Source: Ramazzottius varieornatus (taxonomy: Eukaryota > Tardigrada > Eutardigrada > Parachela > Ramazzottiidae). From it: a stretch of DNA of 64,000 bases. A program made the translations under genes and the position numbers. The notes beneath the pieces are model-generated. The model was not told the origin of the DNA, searched no databases, and was given only the letters and a program-made list of their open reading frames with translations. Each line of letters opens with the position of its first letter. Position 1 is the stretch's first letter. The stretch covers positions 1,072,035 through 1,136,034 of the forward strand of contig BDGG01000012.1 of assembly GCA_001949185.1 (NCBI GenBank), read 5' to 3'. Of the stretch, positions 59,265 to 64,000 are shown in pieces.

Positions 59265-61059
59265 TTATTTGGGGCCATCATCCACCAACATGAATGCGTC
59301 CATAAACCGGGGTGACGACAGCAGTCGAGCCATGTCCGCTACGTCCTTCTTGTCCTTCATGTAGATCTCGTCGTAGTTCGTTCGAAGGAAGATCAGCGAA
59401 GCTCGCAGCAGGAGGTTAGCACGGAACTCCCAAGCGAACCGCACAACCTGCGTCACATTCTCTTTGGTGAGGTTAGAGATTGCCGCGATTTGGGCAAGTT
59501 CGGACAGAGCAGGCATGTCCAGCGCGTCAGCTGCTTGAATCAGTTCCATCACGAGTTCCGAGATACCAAACGGAATTCTCCGTTCCACGAGGTAGTACAG
59601 CACCATCGGGACAATCTCTGGATACGCTGTGAAAGGCGCCATTTGCGGAAAGAGCAGACACTGGTCAAAACTACGAGACCACGCATCTGTCAAGAAAGCT
59701 CGAAAGTACCCAGAAGAGGAAGCCAACAGTTCTCGTGAAACATAATAGTATTCTTCGCCCACACCACTAATTTTCACTGCGTCTGACTGTCTTGTGTTGT
59801 TTTTGATCACATCGATAGCGTCTCTGTAATAGCTCTCTCGGTCTTTCGGATCGGAAAACTGGCTGAACGGGAAGCCAATGCGGGGAATACTGTAGTCGGT
59901 ATGTTTCAGTGTCAACGACATACGAATTGAAGAGCCTGAGTAGATTTGGTGGTTTGGCTTCAGCCAGTCCCCTCGAGGATGAGCTCCTTGGACTTTATCG
60001 TGACCGTACCCTACAACGACGAAATAAAAAAGGTAAAAACTTGATTAAATTGGCAATGGACCAGTTTCGAAGTAGGCTTCGTACCTTGGTGGCCGTGAGG
60101 ACTGGTCCACGAGTGCACGTTTGTGGAGTCAACCACGACACAGTTCTCGGCCAAGCAGTACATCTCTATCGGTTCTCTCAGAGTCATTTCGTAGCTGCCA
60201 ATCTTCAGAGTCAAGCCGGAAACGGACAAACCTGCAGCTGCCGGCCCATCCCATCGAATGACAGCCAGGAGAACGCACGTTGGATTGCTGGGGTCTCTAC
60301 TCACACTCAAGGTGTCCGTTAAGGAACGCCTAGTGTCGTTCTGCCGTTTGCCCGTAAGGCGAGCGGCGATACCCTCTCGAAACGTACGAAGTCGCTCGGT
60401 GCGACTTGGGCCTCCGGCGCTAGATGAAGATGAGCTAGTTCCGGGAGAGCTAGAGGACATCTTGGGCACTAGCTCGAGCTCTTTCAACACGCGAGAGTCC
60501 TCCAAAGGGACACGGAAGTTGAACGACATGGTCGCATCGTCAATAATGGCTATAAGAATGCAACAGTAATATTAATTTATAATATTCAGTTCCATTTCGC
60601 ATTTGGGAACTTGGCAAACAAACTCGAGAAGACTGTTTTCCCAAAGTGGCGCACTTTCTGCAGCTATTCACCGAACGCGTGAGCTACTCGAAAAAACGAT
60701 GTAGTCGATGATGTTTGCCGATTTCCGGTTAGTAATTTCTACTCACGAAGCAGTTCCAGATCGATACTCCAGTTAATTTCCACAAACGGCGTGAGCTGTA
60801 GACTAGGTAGTTCTTGGATTCGCTCTACTTCGGCCGAGAAGTTATGAGCATTGCAAGGTATGGAATATTCACTGATGGCTTGGAGTGGCTCTCCGTTCTC
60901 GAAGGCTGTCTTCACTTCCACCCGATCGAACCCGACTTCTTTGGCATAAACCGACAGCGTCTCCGTTTCGACGAGCTTGCATTCCGTGATGAACTTCCGG
61001 TGGTTCTGGATAGCCAGTTTCAGTGACGGCGCATCCATATCTTCTTGATTCGCGGCCAT
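59265..61059 (-). CDS. BTB/POZ domain protein with novel N-terminal half (507 aa)
   Basis: Three exons join in frame: 60747-61059, 60085-60549 and 59265-60010 (1,524 nt). Residues 1-105 (MAANQEDMDAPSLKLAIQNH...) and the next 150 residues, which include a Ser-rich stretch (SSSSPGTSSSSSSAGG) and a beta-rich segment around GLTLKIGSYEMTLREPIEMY, have no family I recognise. The second segment could be a divergent MATH-like sandwich. The C-terminal third, from about residue 335, is a BTB domain: AVKISGVGEEYYYVSRELLA, SSSGYFRAFLTDAW, then PEIVPMVLYYLVERRIPF and helices ending with a BACK-like segment. BTB proteins often act as Cullin-3 adaptors, but substrate and partner are unknown here. The intron 60550-60746 holds a MITE copy. 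Confidence 0.8.
60611..60721. mobile_element. MITE-like palindromic element, copy 6 (BTB gene intron)
   Basis: The left end ttggcaaacaaactcgagaa continues into gactgttttcccaaagtggc plus gcac. The right end is ggtgagc-like sequence and aaaacgatgtag leading to gatgatgtttgccga. The outer 9 bp (tcggcaaac against gtttgccga) are nearly complementary. Confidence 0.75.
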
Positions 61060-61343
61060 GTCTTTGGAAATACGCGTCTCCTGCCGTCCGTACTAGTGCT
61101 GGTGAAGAATGAAGACTATAACGCAGCCCACTACACGAATCCCTTCGGAGCTTTCGTTACCTAATATCACAGACGTTGTAGCACAAGGAAAGACGAGGTC
61201 CGAGGAACAGTTAGTCAGTCATGAAGAATGAAGAATGAAAATCTCTATAAAGTACCGTACTGTCGTCTAACCTCACAAAGGGTTTACGCCAGTCTGTCCA
61301 CTCTGATCTTCAAATAAATACGACAGAAAGATAGAGAAGAGTT

Positions 61344-61405
61344 NNNNNNNNNNNNNNNNNNNNNNNNNNNNNNNNNNNNNNNNNNNNNNNNNNNNNNNNN
61401 NNNNN
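61344..61405. other. assembly gap (62 N)
   Basis: The gap is flanked on both sides by near-identical copies of the same 54-bp sequence (61290-61343 and 61406-61458), differing by two single-base deletions. This suggests the two contig ends overlap and the gap may not be real. Confidence 0.95.
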
Positions 61406-61727
61406 CCAGTCTGTCACTCTGATCTTCAATAAATACGACAGAAAGATAGAGAAGAGTTTGCTCCACACACCGAGATGGACTGAATCGGCGGAATAAAATC
61501 CTGGAAGACACCGCAGGAAGCGGAAGTGACGTCAAAATTCAGGGCGGATCGTCAGTGTGATAGTAAATCAACCGATTTGATTGCCTACTGCTTGATTTCA
61601 TACTAGTTGATCCCGCTGCACTTGCACTCTCCGCTCAGCTGAGCGCAACCCGTTTTGTTGTACCTGTTCCTTCTTTGCTCTTACCTTCTTCGTTCCGTTA
61701 CTGAGTAATCTCTACACGTGGCCGCTA

Positions 61728-61862
61728 TGGATTACGTCAATCCGTTGAATGTTCTGAAGCTTCTGGGAACGACTGCAAGCAGTTCTTCCAACTGGACGAT
61801 CAACCGAGCGAGGCAGACAAGCAGCTGAAGACACTGAACAAAGGTATCATTGCCGTTGACAA
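61728..61862 (+). pseudogene. frameshifted short ORF in the foldback loop
   Basis: ATG at 61728 opens MDYVNPLNVLKLLG. The frame then closes after about 33 codons, while an alternative frame continues as a plausible coding stretch (CKQFFQLDDQPSEADKQL) up to a possible GT donor near 61843. A single-base change would explain the break. It may be the relic of a captured host exon. The protein is unrecognised. Confidence 0.3.
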
Positions 61863-62677
61863 TACAAAACATTGCAGTGAGATACTCCACCAGCTTCTGT
61901 TCTTACTCCAGAGTTAATGGATATCAAAATCAACCAAGCTGGAGTGCAGCGGGATTAATCAATATGAAATCAACCAGCAGGCAATCAAATCGGTTGACTT
62001 ACCATCACACTGATGATCCGCCCTGAATTTTGACGTCTTTTCCGCTCTCTGCGGTGTCTTCCAGGATTTGATTCCGCCGATTCAGTCTATCTCAATGTGT
62101 GAAGCAAACTCTCCTCTATCTTTCTGTCGTATTTGTTTGAAGATAAGAGTGGACAGACTGGCGTAAATCCCTTGTCAATACCATAGTGGGATAGTCCCGC
62201 GGGTTAGACCCGAAGGGACGCAGTAGTACGTTAGACACTGTCAACACGTGACGTCAATTATTCGTAATAAGATTTTGCGTTTTCGCAATCTCTATAATCA
62301 AACGAATGCCATAATCAAATGAATCAACCGTAACCCACACAGGTAGTTTTGGAAACCGTGCGTCAGTAAGGAGGATCTGTTTACGGTCGAATTCTCGATT
62401 CGCGTCGGGTCGGGCCTTTCAAGTTCTTCCGATTAGATTTCACTTCTTGATTCCTTTGAAGGTTGATACGCTTCAAGCGCAACCGAAAAGTAAGAAGTAT
62501 CGAGCGTGGAGCGTTGCTCGAGCCGAGGTAAGGTAATTTAGTCCTGATCATAGCCGATTCTGTTAATCAACCAGTCTGCTTGTGTAGCTGTCGTCAGCGT
62601 GGGCTGGAGTACTGCAGCGGCAGCGGTGATCAGAGGAGTGAGTGGAAATCTGGCCGTATCGGCTGAGGCGCGCGATA

Positions 62678-64000
62678 ATGCCGGAATCAGCGGCGGACGG
62701 GAACTCGCCAGGCGTGGAGAAGAACGCCGATGGAGCCGACCGGAAGTCCCATAAGGCCGGTACTGATGCTGTAATGAAGACTGTATGCGAACTGAAGCTC
62801 CGTGGAGGTGGGGCAAAATCGACAAAGACAGCTGCAAGACGTCCTAAGGTGAAGAGAACGAAACAGGCTCCAAAGATAAAGCGAATGAAACGATGCGCAA
62901 AGAAGCCGAAAAGACCGTCATCATCGACCAGCGGAGTGGACGAGGACGAGCTGATTTCCTTCCTAAAATTTTTAGCAACAGTATCGTGGGACTGGAAACT
63001 ACGGTCGTACAAGAGCGTCCTCCAACGATTCGCAGAAGATTGTGGTAAGCACGATCCAAAGTTTTGAGGTGCGATGGTTATGCCGTAAAACTGTTTGAAT
63101 GTTTTGTACGTTACGATGCAGTACATTTGCCACAGGATCCACGATCACTTTGAGCTACAAATGGCGCTCAACATTCGCTCGGGAGCACAAAGATGACTTG
63201 CCACCGCGGGTGGTGGAGCTATTTTCAGCTAAGAAAGCACAAGAAGGTTCATCCAGAAACGTCACAGCTGCTGAGTACTTCGATCGACTTGCGGAGCTGT
63301 ATGGGAGGATCTCCACTGCTCCGGAATGCATATGGAATCTCGGTAGCCTGGACGTAGAGCTCCCTGAACCATTGAAGAAACTTGAATCTGTCGAAAGTAT
63401 AATAACCAGTTCCACGGTTTTTCTGATGCTTTCCGGAGTACGAAGACCATACGTGATGTAAACGTGTATTTTTCAGCAACCTCACCTGAACACGTCAGTG
63501 CGATCTACGCCATCTCTGCTGCGGGGGAGCTTATTCCGGCCACCCTGCTCTTCAAAGGCTCACGAATAGCTGGCGAATGGAAAAGCCTGCTTGATGGGCC
63601 TGATAAAGAGAAAGTTTTGTTAATGGTAAACAGCAGTGGAAAGTACGATCCAGCAGCAGCTATTAGGTGGCTTCGTACCATCTTCACCAAAGCCGTGAAA
63701 AGAAAGCCGGTACGAGTTCGCTGCTTCGTGCTGGGCTCTGTCCCTTCGATAGCTGTGCACATAGAGTTCGGTAGCTGTGTACGTCAGGCTGGCTATATGG
63801 TGTCTTTGGTATCTTTGTAGGTCGGCGTGTTCCTGAACGAAACGCACTGCTTGCCGGAATATTATGATTTCCTGAAACTCGCCTACGATGAAGACATTCA
63901 CCTAGTTTCGGCGCCGAAAAAGCTGAACTCCGTAAAGTTACCACTTGATGTGAACATTTGGGGTCCGACCAAGGATAGATGGTATGAGGAGCTCGACGAG
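62678..64000 (+). CDS. pogo/Tigger-type DDE transposase-derived protein, apparently catalytically dead, partial at right edge
   Basis: Exons 62678-63044, 63136-63437 (donor uncertain), 63477-63709 and 63821 to beyond the window. The N-terminus is basic and Lys-rich (AARRPKVKRTKQAPKIKRMK), then there is a helical segment ending SVLQRFAEDCG. The DDE_1 core is recognisable: VSAIYAISAAGELIPATLLF followed by KGSRIAGEW, then VGVFLNETHCLPEYYDFLKL and IHLVSAPKK plus LPLDVNIWGPTKDRWYEE. In active pogo/Tigger enzymes the first Asp is in an N-x-DET motif, but here IWNLGSLD stands in its place. The second Asp is in a DNH/DGH motif; here it is NETHC. Only the third (PLDV) is kept. The junction between exons 2 and 3 does not keep phase with the clearest donor. 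This points to a domesticated or decaying transposase (CENP-B/jerky-like class). Confidence 0.7.

Larger units (their letters stand above)
61274..62178. repeat. large foldback inverted repeat (arms about 250-350 bp)
   Basis: The left arm, about 61274-61630, is the imperfect reverse complement of about 61930-62178. Matching pieces include gtttacgccagtctgtcc with ggacagactggcgtaaat, the run gacgtcaaaattcagggcgg with ccgccctgaattttgacgtc, and caaccgatttgattgcc with ggcaatcaaatcggttg. Similarity looks above 85 percent by eye. The 300-bp loop contains a short broken reading frame that starts ATG at 61728. The structure resembles a foldback-type transposon or two head-to-head copies of a short element. 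A scaffold gap lies inside the left arm. Confidence 0.8.

Noticed and set aside
1-64000. Bacterial contamination, operons, CRISPR arrays, phage
   Set aside because: All recognisable genes are intron-split animal genes; no regularly spaced repeats or prokaryotic gene clusters were seen.

Overview
The window is animal nuclear DNA. Every recognisable gene is split by many short introns (mostly about 50-250 bp, nearly all GT-AG), and the gene set is metazoan: a Wnt ligand, a TRH-receptor-like GPCR, a two-SRCR lysyl oxidase-like enzyme, a doublecortin-like kinase and a two-lobe melanotransferrin-like protein. Gene density is high, at about 20 genes in 64 kb, and several neighbours converge with only 75-500 bp between stop codons. 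The overall look is a compact protostome genome, perhaps a tardigrade or another small ecdysozoan, but no marker in the window proves the lineage. I rebuilt exons by eye from splice sites, reading frame and family similarity. For most genes the summed exon length is an exact multiple of three, which supports the models.

Layout. 1-830 (-): N-terminal part of a cytosolic-type L-asparaginase, running off the left edge. 1.2-2.9 kb (+): unassigned and partly decayed coding fragments. 3.4-5.4 kb (-): Wnt. 7.3-10.0 kb (+): melanotransferrin-like. 10.3-12.15 kb (+): RIIa-domain protein. 12.8-14.35 kb (+): mevalonate kinase, converging on SBDS (-, 14.4-15.6 kb). 16.4-17.0 kb (-): tetraspan membrane protein, divergent from TYW1 (+, 17.5-20.7 kb). 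21.3-22.2 kb (+): unknown protein. 22.4-22.8 kb (-): POP5. 23.1-29.0 kb (-): CPSF1. 30.3-33.5 kb (+): CHTF18, converging on ROGDI (-, 33.7-35.1 kb). 36.6-38.5 kb (-): TRHR-like GPCR. 39.8-42.3 kb (-): LOXL. 43.4-45.9 kb (-): SLC18B1-like transporter, divergent from AP5S1 (+, 46.5-47.2 kb). 47.5-48.5 kb (+): CXorf65/C22orf15-like protein. 49.0-52.4 kb (-): DCLK. 53.1-54.7 kb (+): NIT2 omega-amidase, converging on ASH2 (-, 55.1-57.5 kb). 57.9-58.6 kb (+): TMEM254. 59.3-61.1 kb (-): BTB protein. 61.3-62.2 kb: foldback inverted repeat holding an assembly gap. 62.7-64.0 kb (+): pogo/Tigger-type transposase-derived gene that appears to have lost catalytic residues and runs off the right edge.

The genes do not form a pathway. 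They are mostly housekeeping: mRNA 3'-end formation, tRNA wybutosine synthesis, ribosome maturation, RNase P/MRP, replication clamp loading, H3K4 methylation, isoprenoid synthesis and vesicle adaptors. Signalling and extracellular genes lie between them.

The most interesting non-obvious signals are: a family of short palindromic MITE-like elements (at least six copies of about 105-125 bp, five of them in introns); repeated microexons of 14, 22, 22, 28 and 32 nt; a GC-AG intron in TYW1; loss of iron ligands in the transferrin; a Wnt missing its last cysteine; and the apparently domesticated transposase beside the foldback repeat.
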